NCBI GenBank assembly: GCA_958353395.1
Contig: CATWSG010000004.1
Coordinates: 62,001 to 126,000, forward strand
DNA from: an uncultured Collinsella sp.
GTDB taxonomy: Bacteria; Actinomycetota; Coriobacteriia; Coriobacteriales; Coriobacteriaceae
Direction of reading: 5' to 3'
Length of the DNA: 64,000 nt
The position numbers were made by a program, and so were the translations under genes. Below, one piece after another: positions 25,952 to 35,306 of the stretch. Under the pieces are notes generated by a model. It was not told where the DNA came from. It did not search any database and saw only the letters and a list, made by a program, of their open reading frames with translations. How positions within the stretch are numbered: position 1 is the first letter of the stretch; every line of letters begins with the position of its first letter.

Positions 25952-26716
25952 ATGCTGCTACCCGATTCCAAGACCGAGCTCGTCCGCCGTGGCAACAAGG
26001 TCGTTTACGACCTGGGCGACAAGATCGTCAAGGTCTTTAACGAGACCAAGCCTGTCTCCGACGTGTTCAACGAGGCTTTGAATCTTGCCCGCATCAATGA
26101 GTGCGGCATCCGCAGCCCCAAGGCTCTCGAGGTTTCCCAGCTCGAGAACGCCAACGGCTGGGCGCTCGTGACCGAGAAGGTTCCGGGCACCACCCTTGCC
26201 GAGAAGATGACTGCCGAGCCCCAGCGCTTTGGTGAGTACCTCGAGATGTTCGTCGACCTCCAGATCGAGATCCACGGCTACACCTCCCCGCTGCTCAACC
26301 GTCAGCGCGACAAGTTCGCCCGCATGATCGACAGCCTTGATCAGCTCAATGCCACCACGCGCTACAACCTTCAGGAGCGTCTGGACGGCATGACCAAGGA
26401 GTTCAAGGTCTGCCACGGCGACTTCAACCCCTCCAACGTCATCGTCGGCGACGACGGCCAGCTCTATGTGTGCGACTGGGCACACGCCACCCAGGGCTCC
26501 CCTGCTGCCGACGTTGCCACCACCTACCTGCTCTTTGCCCTCAACAGCAAGGATCAGGCCGAGGCCTACCTGGAGCTCTACTGCGACCGCGCCGACATGC
26601 CCATGCAGGTCGTGCGTCAGTGGACGAGCATCGTCGCCGCTTCCGAGCTCGCTCGTAAGCGCAACGTGAACGATGAGTTCCTGAAGAACTGGATCGACGT
26701 CGTCGATTATCAGTAA
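25952..26716 (+). CDS. Phosphotransferase (APH/TIGR02172-like kinase)
   Basis: Small protein-kinase-like enzyme of the aminoglycoside phosphotransferase superfamily; substrate unknown. The 254 residues show the catalytic loop CHGDFNPSNVIVG (about 152-164) and the metal-binding VCDWAHATQG just after it, with an N-terminal lobe reading KIVKVFNE. The overall pattern resembles the TIGR02172 paralogous family. AAAGGA is seven bases before the ATG. It follows adhE by 89 bases on the same strand and ends at a good terminator. A resistance role is not implied. Confidence 0.85.
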   Translation: MLLPDSKTELVRRGNKVVYDLGDKIVKVFNETKPVSDVFNEALNLARINECGIRSPKALEVSQLENANGWALVTEKVPGTTLAEKMTAEPQRFGEYLEMFVDLQIEIHGYTSPLLNRQRDKFARMIDSLDQLNATTRYNLQERLDGMTKEFKVCHGDFNPSNVIVGDDGQLYVCDWAHATQGSPAADVATTYLLFALNSKDQAEAYLELYCDRADMPMQVVRQWTSIVAASELARKRNVNDEFLKNWIDVVDYQ

Positions 26717-26749
26717 TATCTGAGCGATTTATTTCGCATCGGAGGCACA

Positions 26750-26818
26750 ATGGAAAACCCCGCAGTTCGCATGGGCTGTGGGGTTTTCCTTTTAGATATC
26801 AAGGATGCTAAAAGATAA
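26750..26818 (+). CDS. Possible 22-codon small ORF overlapping a terminator
   Basis: GGAGG lies four bases before an ATG at 26750, followed by 22 sense codons (MENPAVRMGCGVFL, then LDIKDAKR) and TAA. Codons 1 to 14 are the terminator hairpin of the kinase gene read as coding sequence. There is no homologue I recognise. It may be chance, or a leader-type peptide whose translation would open the hairpin. Confidence 0.25.
   Translation: MENPAVRMGCGVFLLDIKDAKR
26752..26793 (+). terminator. Intrinsic terminator of the adhE-kinase region
   Basis: A 14-bp stem with one mismatch (26752-26765 with 26776-26789) is followed by TTTT. Confidence 0.85.
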
Positions 26819-26865
26819 AAGGACGGCCCCACATCTCCCCGATCTGGAGAAATGCGGGGCCGTCC
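26810..26865 (-). terminator. Intrinsic terminator after proS
   Basis: The 10-bp stem GGACGGCCCC (26821-26830) with its complement (26856-26865) is followed on the minus strand by a TTTTATCTTTTA tract. It ends the long pyrH-to-proS transcript and faces the plus-strand terminator. Confidence 0.85.
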
Positions 26866-26895
26866 CACATATCGAACTACAAGCGAAATCGTCAA

Positions 26896-28617
26896 TTAAC
26901 GGCGGGCTGCCTTCACAAGCTCGGCGACCTTGGCGACGACCTCGTCGATCGCCACATCCTCGCGCTCACCCGTGGCACGGTCCTTGAGCTCAACGGTGCC
27001 ATTCTTAAGGCCACGCTTACCCAGAACGACCTGATACGGGAAGCCCATAAGGTCGTTGTCGGCAAACTTAAAGCCGGGACGCTCGTCGCGGTCGTCGACG
27101 ACAACCTCGATACCCTCGGCGCACAGGCCATCAACGATCTGCTCGCAGACGGTAGCGCACTCCTCCTTCTTGGGATCGAGCGGAATCACCGCGACCTCGT
27201 ACGGGGCAACGGAGACCGGCCAGACGATACCGTGCTCGTCGTTGTGCTGCTCCACGACGGCAGCGAGCGAGCGGGACACACCAACGCCGTAGCAGCCCAT
27301 GATGAGCGGCTTCTCCTTGCCGTCCTCATCCATAAAGGTGGCACCCATGGCCTCGGAATACTTGGTGCCCAGCTGGAAGACCTGAGAGACCTCGATGCCG
27401 CGGGCAGCGGAGAGCGGCTTGCCGCAATGCGGGCAGGGGTCGCCGGCGACAACAGTGACCAGATCGGCCCACTCATCGACGGTAAAGTCGCGCTCGGGGC
27501 AGGCACCGGTAAAGTGATAATCGACCTCGTTGGCACCGCAGGCCCACTGCTTGGAATCGCGCAGGCTCTCGTCGCACACCAGACGAATGCCATCGGGCAG
27601 GTTAACCGGTCCGATAAAGCCCTTGTGCAGACCGTTCGCCTGAAGCTCCTCGTCGGTCATCATGCGATACCCCTTGCCAAAGACGTGCTCGGCCTTGCAA
27701 TCGTTGAGCTCGTGATCGCCCGGAACAATGGCCACGACCGGTTTGCCCTCGGCGTCGATGAGTGCCAGCGACTTGCGCGTGCCGTTCTCGGGGAAGCCGA
27801 AGAACTTTGCAACGGCCTCGATGGTGCCCATGCCCGGAGTCTCGACCTTGGTAAGCGTACCGTCACCAGGACCCTCGGTCACGACGACCTTGGTGCTTGC
27901 CGCCTCGTCATCGGCAGCAAAGCCGCAATCGTCGCAGTAGACGAGCGAAGCCTCGCCGGCGTCGGCCAAAGCCATGTACTCGACGGAGGTATCGCCACCG
28001 ATCTCACCAGAGTCGGCAACAACGGGCAGGGCCTTGATATAGCAGCGCTCGCAGATGTTAGCGTAGGCCTGCTTCATCTTGTCATACTCCTCCTGCAGGC
28101 TCTCCTGCGTGGCGGAGAAGCTGTAGGCGTCCTTCATGATGAACTCGCGACCGCGCATCAGGCCAAAGCGGGGGCGGAACTCGTCGCGGAACTTATCCTG
28201 GATGTGGTAGAGGTTGACGGGTAGCTGCTTATAGGAGCGCAGCTCATTGCGCACCAGGGCCGTGACGGTCTCCTCGTGCGTGGGGCCCAGGACGAACTCG
28301 CGACCGTGACGGTCGTCAAAGCGCACAAGCTCCTTGCCATAGGCGTCGATGCGGCCGGACTCACGCCACAACTCGGCATCAACCATGATAGGCATCATAA
28401 GCTCCTGGGCGCCGGCGGCGTCCATCTCGTCGCGCACGATGTTCTCGATCTTGCGAATCGAGCGCCAAGCAAGCGGCAGGTAGGAATATAGACCGGTGGC
28501 CTCCTTGCGGATCATGCCGGCACGGAGCAGCAGACGGTGGCTGGCGAGCTCAGCGTCCGCCGGATCCTCTTTAAGCGTCGGCGCATAAAGCTTAGACATA
28601 TACATTGCTCGGGTCAT
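26896..28617 (-). CDS. proS: Prolyl-tRNA synthetase
   Basis: Class II synthetase charging tRNA-Pro. The 573 residues are the bacterial type: motif 1 region near ATGLYSYLPLAWR, motif 2 with FRDEFRPRFGLMRGREF, an editing (INS) insertion at roughly 220-400, motif 3 near GCYGVGVSRSLAAVVEQ, and an anticodon-binding C-terminus. GGAG lies six bases before the ATG at 28617, which abuts the ispG stop codon. Last gene of the block. Confidence 0.97.
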   Translation of the reverse strand: MTRAMYMSKLYAPTLKEDPADAELASHRLLLRAGMIRKEATGLYSYLPLAWRSIRKIENIVRDEMDAAGAQELMMPIMVDAELWRESGRIDAYGKELVRFDDRHGREFVLGPTHEETVTALVRNELRSYKQLPVNLYHIQDKFRDEFRPRFGLMRGREFIMKDAYSFSATQESLQEEYDKMKQAYANICERCYIKALPVVADSGEIGGDTSVEYMALADAGEASLVYCDDCGFAADDEAASTKVVVTEGPGDGTLTKVETPGMGTIEAVAKFFGFPENGTRKSLALIDAEGKPVVAIVPGDHELNDCKAEHVFGKGYRMMTDEELQANGLHKGFIGPVNLPDGIRLVCDESLRDSKQWACGANEVDYHFTGACPERDFTVDEWADLVTVVAGDPCPHCGKPLSAARGIEVSQVFQLGTKYSEAMGATFMDEDGKEKPLIMGCYGVGVSRSLAAVVEQHNDEHGIVWPVSVAPYEVAVIPLDPKKEECATVCEQIVDGLCAEGIEVVVDDRDERPGFKFADNDLMGFPYQVVLGKRGLKNGTVELKDRATGEREDVAIDEVVAKVAELVKAARR

Positions 28618-29700
28618 TTATTTCTCCTCAATAAGCTTGTCGACCTCGGCCATAAGCGCGTCGACAATTTGGTCCTCAGCTACTTTACCAATGATCTGGC
28701 CATGCGAAAAGAGCAAGGCCTGACCACGTCCGCAAGCAACGCCCAGATCGGCATCAGAAGCTTCGCCGGGGCCATTAACGGCACATCCCATCACAGCGAT
28801 CGAAAGCGGCGCGGAGTAGTTCTTAAGCCGCTCGGTAACCTCCTCGGCAATGGGAATCAGGTTAACCTGGCAGCGGGCGCATGTGGGGCACGAGACAATC
28901 TCGGGGCCACGGCGACGCAGGCCCAACGACTGCAGAATACCCCAGGCAACCGGCGGCTCCTCAACCGGATCGGCTGTGAGCGACACACGCATGGTGTCGC
29001 CAATGCCTTCGGAAAGCAAGATACCCAAGCCTACAGAGCTCTTGATGGTGCCCTGGAGCTTGGTCCCCGCCTCCGTCACGCCCAGGTGAAGCGGAACGTG
29101 GGGAATCTCACGCGACAGGGCTCGATAGGTATCAAGCGTCGTCTGTACGCTATGGGCCTTGGCGGAAAGCACTATGTTGGTAAACCCACGATCCTCAAAG
29201 TGCCGCACAAAGCGCTCGCTCGACATCACGAGCTTCTCGGGCTGCGTGAGGTCTTCGCGCTCGGCGATATCCTGCTCAAGCGAGCCCGCGTTCACGCCAA
29301 TGCGAATCGCGCACCCAGCGGCGCCCGCGGCATCGATCACGGCATCGACCTTGGCCCAATCGCCAATGTTGCCGGGATTGATGCGGAGCTTGGCGGCACC
29401 GGCCTCTACGGCGCCGATGGCGAGCTTATGGTTAAAGTGAATATCGGCGACGATCGGCACCGGAGACTCGGCACAGATGGTGCGGAAACCCTCAAGCGCG
29501 GCCTCAGTGGGCACGCTCACACGCACGATATCGCAGCCAGCCTGCGCCAACGCGCACACTTGCGCAAGCGTTGCCTGGGCATCAGCGGTATCGGTGCAGG
29601 TCATGGATTGGACCACCACCGGCGCGCCGCCACCGATCTGCACACCGCCCACATGCACGGGGCGCGTCAACTCGCGAGGCAAAGGATGGGATAAAGACAA
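28618..29700 (-). CDS. ispG: 4-hydroxy-3-methylbut-2-enyl diphosphate synthase
   Basis: [4Fe-4S] enzyme of the MEP isoprenoid pathway. The 360 residues contain the TIM barrel with VQSMTCTDTAD and the C-terminal cluster domain with CPTCARC and GCAVNGPGEASDAD. The frame is open further upstream, but the best start is a TTG at 29700 with GGGGAG eight bases before it, yielding SLSHPLPREL. Together with dxr it supplies precursors used by UppS in the same operon. Confidence 0.93.
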   Translation of the reverse strand: MSLSHPLPRELTRPVHVGGVQIGGGAPVVVQSMTCTDTADAQATLAQVCALAQAGCDIVRVSVPTEAALEGFRTICAESPVPIVADIHFNHKLAIGAVEAGAAKLRINPGNIGDWAKVDAVIDAAGAAGCAIRIGVNAGSLEQDIAEREDLTQPEKLVMSSERFVRHFEDRGFTNIVLSAKAHSVQTTLDTYRALSREIPHVPLHLGVTEAGTKLQGTIKSSVGLGILLSEGIGDTMRVSLTADPVEEPPVAWGILQSLGLRRRGPEIVSCPTCARCQVNLIPIAEEVTERLKNYSAPLSIAVMGCAVNGPGEASDADLGVACGRGQALLFSHGQIIGKVAEDQIVDALMAEVDKLIEEK

Positions 29701-29713
29701 TCCAAACACTCCC

Positions 29714-31075
29714 CTACAGAATAAATCGAAGGATGTCGGAACGAAGCATATAGACAAACAGCAGCGCAAAGAGCGCGATGCCCACATAGCTCACAATCGT
29801 CTGGACCTTGAGCGGAAGCTCGCGGCCCACAATCTTTTGAATGATCTCGATGACCAGCTTACCGCCATCGAGTGGTGGGATGGGCAGCAGGTTCATAAAG
29901 CCAAGCGAGAACGAAATGAGGGCGGCAAACGAAAGGAATGTGGCAGGGCCGGCAGCAGCAGCCTGTGAGGACATAACGCTAATTCCCACAATCGAGGAGG
30001 ACTGATCGAGGATCTCCATCGTATGCTGCGGCTGGAGTAGGCGCATCACGCCCTCCGCTGTCTGCACGACATAGGAGAACGACAGGCGAGCCGACGTGAT
30101 GGGGTCTAAACGGACCACCTGCGTAGAGGCATACACACCTAGGCGCTCGTCCTCTTTGAGCGCAACCGTGGTCGAATGCTGCTTGCCGTCACGCTCGTAC
30201 TCGATGGCGATATCGTCCTTACCGGCAGCCTTGCCGATGGCATCGTAAACATCCATCCAGGTAGAGCACGATACTCCGTCAACCGAAAGAATCGCGTCGC
30301 CGCCCTCGATACCCGCCTTGGCGGCAATAGACCCCTCGTCAACCTGACCGATCACGTTGGTATCCATCGGCACGGTGACACCCGCAATAGAGTAGATGCT
30401 CATAAGCAGCAAAAAACCCGTCAGGATATTGACGAGAATGCCCGCGAGCAGCATAAAGGCGCGCTTGAGAAAGCCCTGGCCAAGATAAGTGTGCGAGCGC
30501 TCTTGCGCCAAGAAATCAGCCTCGCCGCACGGCAGCTCCCACACATCGCCCTCGGCAGTCGCATGCTCTCGATCGAACCGGCGGCCGTCAAAGGTGGTGT
30601 AACCCGCCGCGTCTCGCGGCAGCGTCTGATACTTGGTGGGATAGTAGCTCGGCGAGGGTTTCTCCCCTTCCTCATACCAGGGAGCGATGGAGCCCCAGCC
30701 CAGCAACAGAGCACAAGCCTCGAGCACATCCTCCTCGGAAAGCTCGAGCTCGACAGCAAGGTCGGCCACGGTCACGCGACCATGACGGTAGATAGCCGCG
30801 AGCACGCGATCGGCGCAGGAGACATCGGTCGGATCCATACCGCAGATGGCAGCGTAGCCACCCAGCAGCAGCGGGGTCACGCCAAACTTGGTTCCAATGC
30901 GACGCGACGTGTAATGGATGTCAAAGCGGCACGGCAGGCCCAAAAAGAACTCGGTCACACGGACGCCGCAGGCACGCGCCGCCAAAAAGTGGCCGCCCTC
31001 GTGCAAAAACACGAGGACGGAAAGCATCAGCAGGCCCCAAAAGACCGATGAGAGAACGCTCAGAACAGTATCCAT
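29714..31075 (-). CDS. rseP: Site-2 (RseP/RIP) intramembrane metalloprotease with winged-helix-like insert
   Basis: Membrane zinc protease that cleaves membrane-bound regulators. Zinc site HEGGH at residues 25-29 in helix 1, PDZ domain around 225-300 (VDEGSIAAKAGIEGGDAIL) and the C-terminal LLPIPPLDGGKL are intact. Between the first helix and the second, about residues 81-195 form an insert reading like a winged helix (RHGRVTVADLAVELELSEED), longer than usual for this position. I use the ATG at 31075; a TTG at 31090 abuts the AAGGA site. Classic cdsA-dxr-rseP-ispG context. Confidence 0.92.
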   Translation of the reverse strand: MDTVLSVLSSVFWGLLMLSVLVFLHEGGHFLAARACGVRVTEFFLGLPCRFDIHYTSRRIGTKFGVTPLLLGGYAAICGMDPTDVSCADRVLAAIYRHGRVTVADLAVELELSEEDVLEACALLLGWGSIAPWYEEGEKPSPSYYPTKYQTLPRDAAGYTTFDGRRFDREHATAEGDVWELPCGEADFLAQERSHTYLGQGFLKRAFMLLAGILVNILTGFLLLMSIYSIAGVTVPMDTNVIGQVDEGSIAAKAGIEGGDAILSVDGVSCSTWMDVYDAIGKAAGKDDIAIEYERDGKQHSTTVALKEDERLGVYASTQVVRLDPITSARLSFSYVVQTAEGVMRLLQPQHTMEILDQSSSIVGISVMSSQAAAAGPATFLSFAALISFSLGFMNLLPIPPLDGGKLVIEIIQKIVGRELPLKVQTIVSYVGIALFALLFVYMLRSDILRFIL

Positions 31076-31100
31076 AAAACGAAAAAGCAATCCTTATGGG

Positions 31101-32288
31101 TTAGGAACGGGTTGCGGCGAGTACCTGCACAGCCTTTTCACGCGCCCACGCATCGATGTCGCGAAGCTGCTCAAACGAATCGACCGCCTGCATATCGTGG
31201 GCATCCATGCAGGATTCCACAATGCGATCGATATCGGTAAAGCTGCAGCCATCGTGCAGGAAGGCATCGACGGCGACCTCGTTGGCGGCATTGAGCACGC
31301 ACGGCATGGTGCCACCCGTCTTGCCGGCACGCTCGGCCAGTGCCAGACAGCGGAAGGTATCCATGTCGGCAGCATCAAACGTGAGCTGCCCCAGCTCGCG
31401 GAAATCGATACGAGGCGCCGGGGTATCCCAACGCTCGGGATACGAGAACGCGAACTGGATGGGAATACGCATGTCGGAAGCACCGAGATGCGCCATCACG
31501 GAGCCGTCGGCAAACTCGACCATAGAGTGAATCTTGGACTGACGCTGCACGACCACGTTAATGAAATCGAGGTCGCAGTTAAACAGATGCATGGCCTCAA
31601 TGCGCTCCAGGCCCTTATTCATGAGGGTGGCGGAGTCGATGGTGATCTTAGCACCCATGGCCCACGTGGGATGTGCGAGGGCATCGGCACGCGTCACGCG
31701 ATCTAGCTCGTCGCGCGTGCGGCCAAAGAACGGACCGCCCGAGCAGGTGAGCCAAATACAATGAGCCTCGCGCGGGTTCTCCCCCAGATAGCACTGGTAG
31801 ATGGCGGAGTGCTCAGAGTCGACTGGAATAAGCTGGCCTGGTTGCGCCAACGGCATAAGCAAGTCGCCACCGACGACGAGGGACTCCTTGTTGGCAAGGG
31901 CAAGACGCTTATTCGAGGTCAAGGCCGCATGGCTCGCCTCGAGACCGGCGGCACCCACAATAGCGACAAGCACGCAGTCGGCATCGTCGCGACGCGCGAG
32001 CTCGCAAACCGCCTGCGCGCCAACGCCGAGCTTCGTTCCCTCGGGCAACTCCTGCAGCACGGCGTCATCGCCATGAGCGACATCGGCCACGGCAACCGCC
32101 GGAACCGAGAACTCGCGGGCAGCGGCAACGAGCTCGGAGGTACTGGAGTTAACGGATAGCGCCGTCACCTGCAGGCGATCGGCATGCTGGCGGCACACAT
32201 CGAGCGCCTGGGTGCCGATAGAGCCCGTACAACCCAGGATGGCAACACGGAGACGTCCATCGGGGCCATACGTCGTCTGGAAGGACAT
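31101..32288 (-). CDS. dxr: 1-deoxy-D-xylulose 5-phosphate reductoisomerase
   Basis: NADPH-dependent first committed step of the MEP pathway. The 395 residues begin with LRVAILGCTGSIGTQALDV (Rossmann fold), and include the substrate-binding IPVDSEHSAIYQCL-like segment and LTCSGGPF. The ATG at 32288 overlaps the cdsA stop (TAATG) with GGAGG upstream. Normal length. Confidence 0.97.
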   Translation of the reverse strand: MSFQTTYGPDGRLRVAILGCTGSIGTQALDVCRQHADRLQVTALSVNSSTSELVAAAREFSVPAVAVADVAHGDDAVLQELPEGTKLGVGAQAVCELARRDDADCVLVAIVGAAGLEASHAALTSNKRLALANKESLVVGGDLLMPLAQPGQLIPVDSEHSAIYQCYLGENPREAHCIWLTCSGGPFFGRTRDELDRVTRADALAHPTWAMGAKITIDSATLMNKGLERIEAMHLFNCDLDFINVVVQRQSKIHSMVEFADGSVMAHLGASDMRIPIQFAFSYPERWDTPAPRIDFRELGQLTFDAADMDTFRCLALAERAGKTGGTMPCVLNAANEVAVDAFLHDGCSFTDIDRIVESCMDAHDMQAVDSFEQLRDIDAWAREKAVQVLAATRS

Positions 32289-33187
32289 TACAGCACGCCT
32301 CCGATCATCAAAAGCAACTGCGCGGTAATGCAGCCAAAGATAAGCGAATCGCTACGATCGAGCATGCCGCCGTGGCCCGGGATAAGGTTACCGGAATCCT
32401 TAACGCCCACACCGCGCTTGATGCGCGACTCGATGAGGTCTCCGATAACGCCCAGGACGGACACGACCACGCCGCACAGCAGCGCATAGGGCAGGCTGAG
32501 CTTGTAGAAGTGCGTCGCCCACAGGATGAGCCAAATCAAAACCGAGCCCAGGATGCCGCCGACAAACCCCTCCCAGCTCTTTTTGGGAGAGATCTTGGGA
32601 ACCATCTTGTGCTTGCCGATACGGCTACCCACGATGTAGGCAAACGAATCGGAGACCCAAAGGGACGCGCAAACGCCCACCGAAAGCAGGGCGCCGGCAA
32701 AACCGGGCACGGCATCGCGCAGCAGCACGATAGCCGACAGCATAAAGCCAGTGTAGATGGGACCCATGAGCGTCACGGCCACATCAGAGATGCGGGTACG
32801 CGGCGACCAAACATACCAAATGCCCACAGCGAGCATCAGGGCAAAAAGCAGGGCATTCAGCAACATCGAATCGCCCAACGCCGACAGCGGAAAGAGTACG
32901 GCGGCAGCGATACCCATGCGCTCGTTAGCCATCTTGCCATCGAGCCTCGTCATACGGAAAAACTCATAGCAGCACAGACCGCTCATGACAGAAACAAAGA
33001 TGGCCGTGGGCACAATACCCAAAACCAGGCACAGGATAAAGACAACGGCATAGACGATACCGGCGGCGGCACGGGTGATAAAGCCGGCAAGCCACGAACC
33101 GGTGCCATTCTTCGCTGCGGGCGCTCCCGCAGCGACAGCCTTGCGCTCAGATGTCTTGGGAGCAATTGCCTTGGGACGATCGGACAC
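32288..33187 (-). CDS. cdsA: Phosphatidate cytidylyltransferase
   Basis: Makes CDP-diacylglycerol for phospholipid synthesis. The 299 residues have a soluble basic N-terminus of about 30 residues, about eight membrane helices, and the C-terminal CdsA signature around SRIKRGVGVKDSGNLIPGHG with the DR in MLDRSDSL. Start is a GTG at 33187 with GGAGG seven bases before it. It overlaps dxr by one base. Confidence 0.95.
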   Translation of the reverse strand: MSDRPKAIAPKTSERKAVAAGAPAAKNGTGSWLAGFITRAAAGIVYAVVFILCLVLGIVPTAIFVSVMSGLCCYEFFRMTRLDGKMANERMGIAAAVLFPLSALGDSMLLNALLFALMLAVGIWYVWSPRTRISDVAVTLMGPIYTGFMLSAIVLLRDAVPGFAGALLSVGVCASLWVSDSFAYIVGSRIGKHKMVPKISPKKSWEGFVGGILGSVLIWLILWATHFYKLSLPYALLCGVVVSVLGVIGDLIESRIKRGVGVKDSGNLIPGHGGMLDRSDSLIFGCITAQLLLMIGGVL

Positions 33188-33189
33188 GA

Positions 33190-33984
33190 TTAAGCCTCCT
33201 CGGTCTTGCTCAGACCACCAAACCTACGGTCACGGCCCTGATAGGCCAAAATGGCGTCGACAAGGCCCCAACGATCAAAGTCGGGCCAATAGGTATCGGT
33301 GACGTAGAATTCGGAATAAGCCACCTGCCACAGCAGATAGTTCGAAAGGCGCAGCTCACCAGAAGTGCGAATCACAAGCTCAGGATCGGGAAGGCCAGCG
33401 GTATAGAGGTGGGAAGCCACCATGTCGTCATCAATTGCGCCAGGATCGATCTTACCGGCGGCAGCGTCGAGTGCGATCTGACGGACAGCGCGGGTAATCT
33501 CGGCACGCGCGCCGTAGTTGACGGCAAGCGCAAGCGTCATACCGGTGTGATCGGCGCACTCGGCAAGACCGCGTTCAAAAACATCGCGGGTCTTCTTGGG
33601 CAGCGCGGAAATGTCACCCAAAAAGACAACGCGCACATTTTCGCGCTTCAGAAGCGGCAGCTCGTCGATGAACGTCTTGGCAAACAGATGCATCAAGACG
33701 TTGACCTCATGCTGCGGACGGTTCCAGTTTTCGGTAGAAAACGCATAGGCCGAAAGCACGTCGACGCCCAGACGCACGCAGGCGGTAATAATCTCGCGAA
33801 GGGAGACGATACCCGCCTTGTGGCCCTCGGTGCGCGCAAGACCGCGCGACGTGGCCCAACGACCGTTGCCGTCCATGATGCACGAGATATGGTGCGGAAT
33901 GTTATTGAGGTCAAGGTCGGAAAAACCGACGCCCGCAGGGGCGTCGGCAAAGTACTCGACCAGTTTATGCTCGTCGTATTGCAC
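33190..33984 (-). CDS. uppS: Isoprenyl transferase (undecaprenyl diphosphate synthase)
   Basis: Cis-prenyltransferase building the C55 carrier for wall synthesis. The 264 residues contain the catalytic IMDGNGRWA, the SAYAFSTENWNRP segment and the C-terminal ELVIRTSGELRLSNYLLWQ motif. Start is a GTG at 33984 with GGAG nine bases upstream, directly after frr. Its product would be recycled by the undecaprenol kinase whose first codons lie at the left edge. Confidence 0.96.
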   Translation of the reverse strand: MQYDEHKLVEYFADAPAGVGFSDLDLNNIPHHISCIMDGNGRWATSRGLARTEGHKAGIVSLREIITACVRLGVDVLSAYAFSTENWNRPQHEVNVLMHLFAKTFIDELPLLKRENVRVVFLGDISALPKKTRDVFERGLAECADHTGMTLALAVNYGARAEITRAVRQIALDAAAGKIDPGAIDDDMVASHLYTAGLPDPELVIRTSGELRLSNYLLWQVAYSEFYVTDTYWPDFDRWGLVDAILAYQGRDRRFGGLSKTEEA

Positions 33985-33985
33985 C

Positions 33986-34522
33986 TTAGATCTCCATGAC
34001 CTCGGCTTCTTTTTCCTTCAGAAGCTCCTCGACCTTGGCGACATACTCATCAGTGTGCTTCTGGACCTTGGCCTGCTCGCGACGGACATCGTCCTCGGTG
34101 AGCTCCTCATCGCGCTCGAGCTTGTTGTTGAAGTCGCGACGGATGTTACGGATAGACACCTTGGCCTGCTCGGCGTACTCGCGGCACTCCTTGACGAGCT
34201 CGCGACGGCGCTCCTCAGTGGGAGCCGGGAACGGAAGACGAACGACGGTGCCATCGGAGTTGGGGGTAATACCCAGATCGGAAGCGCCGATGGCCTTGAC
34301 GATAGCATTGATGAGTGCCTTGTCCCACGGCTCGATGAGCAGCATGTGGGCCTCGGGGGTCTTGACGGCGGCAACCTGCGTGACCGGCGTGGGAACACCG
34401 TAATAATCGACGGTGATGTCGGACAGAATGTTGGCATTGGCGCGGCCGGTACGGACCTTGGAGAAGTTATGCTTGAGGGACTCGAGCGACTTGTCCATAT
34501 GGGCGGTGATGTTCTCTGCCAT
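33986..34522 (-). CDS. frr: Ribosome recycling factor
   Basis: Splits post-termination ribosomes with EF-G. The 178-residue protein has the two-domain form: helices with LKHNFSKVRTGRANANILSD and a beta domain starting around VDYYGVPTPVTQVA. AGGAGG is seven bases before the ATG at 34522, two bases after pyrH. Complete. Confidence 0.97.
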   Translation of the reverse strand: MAENITAHMDKSLESLKHNFSKVRTGRANANILSDITVDYYGVPTPVTQVAAVKTPEAHMLLIEPWDKALINAIVKAIGASDLGITPNSDGTVVRLPFPAPTEERRRELVKECREYAEQAKVSIRNIRRDFNNKLERDEELTEDDVRREQAKVQKHTDEYVAKVEELLKEKEAEVMEI

Positions 34523-34524
34523 GC

Positions 34525-35247
34525 TTAATCCTCCTGATAGACGAGCGTGCCGACGGGCTCACCCGAAAGCGCGCGCTTGACGGTGTCCTCGCCATCGATG
34601 TTGAGGACCAAAATCGGCATACGGTTATCCTGGCACAGTGCCGTAGCCGTGGAATCCATAACCTGCAGACCGCGGACGAGCACCTCGTGATAGGTAATCT
34701 TGTCAAAACGGACAGCATCGGCGCACTTGACGGGATCCTTGTCGTAGATGCCGTCAACCTTGGTGGCTTTAATCAGAATCTCGGCGCCGATCTCGCACGC
34801 ACGAAGAGCCGCAGCGGTGTCGGTCGTAAAGTACGGATTGCCCGAACCGGCGGCAAAAATAACGACGTTACCCTTGGAAAGGTGGTTGATGGCGCGACGG
34901 CGAATATAGGGCTCGCAGATCTCGTTCATCTGAATAGCGCTCATCACGCGGCAGGGAACATCGTTATGCTCGAAGGCATCCTGCAGGGCGAGCGCGTTCA
35001 TAACGGTTGCCAGCATGCCCATGTAGTCGGCCTGAGCACGCTCCATGCCACCGGCAGCGCCTGCCATGCCGCGGAAAATATTGCCGCCGCCGACAACGAC
35101 GCCGACCTCATGGCCAACGGCGAGCAGCTCCTTGACCTGCTTAGCAAGATGGTCGGTAACCTTGGGGTCGATGCCATATTGGCCGTCGCCCATCAGCGCT
35201 TCGCCGGAAAGCTTAAGAAGCACGCGTTTATATCGGATGTCGGACAA
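34525..35247 (-). CDS. pyrH: Uridylate kinase
   Basis: Bacterial hexameric UMP kinase, connecting the pyr operon's product to UDP. The 240 residues show the amino-acid-kinase fold: RVLLKLSGEALMG, VVVGGGNIFRG and the DTAAALRACEI segment. The start is a TTG at 35247 with GGAGG six bases before it. First gene after the tsf terminator, so an independent promoter probably exists in the 118-base gap, but I could not define it convincingly. Confidence 0.96.
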   Translation of the reverse strand: MSDIRYKRVLLKLSGEALMGDGQYGIDPKVTDHLAKQVKELLAVGHEVGVVVGGGNIFRGMAGAAGGMERAQADYMGMLATVMNALALQDAFEHNDVPCRVMSAIQMNEICEPYIRRRAINHLSKGNVVIFAAGSGNPYFTTDTAAALRACEIGAEILIKATKVDGIYDKDPVKCADAVRFDKITYHEVLVRGLQVMDSTATALCQDNRMPILVLNIDGEDTVKRALSGEPVGTLVYQED

Positions 35248-35306
35248 AGCGATCCTCCTTTAGATTGAACTCTCAACATTCTATCAAAGGCTCTAAGAAG
35301 AGCCAT

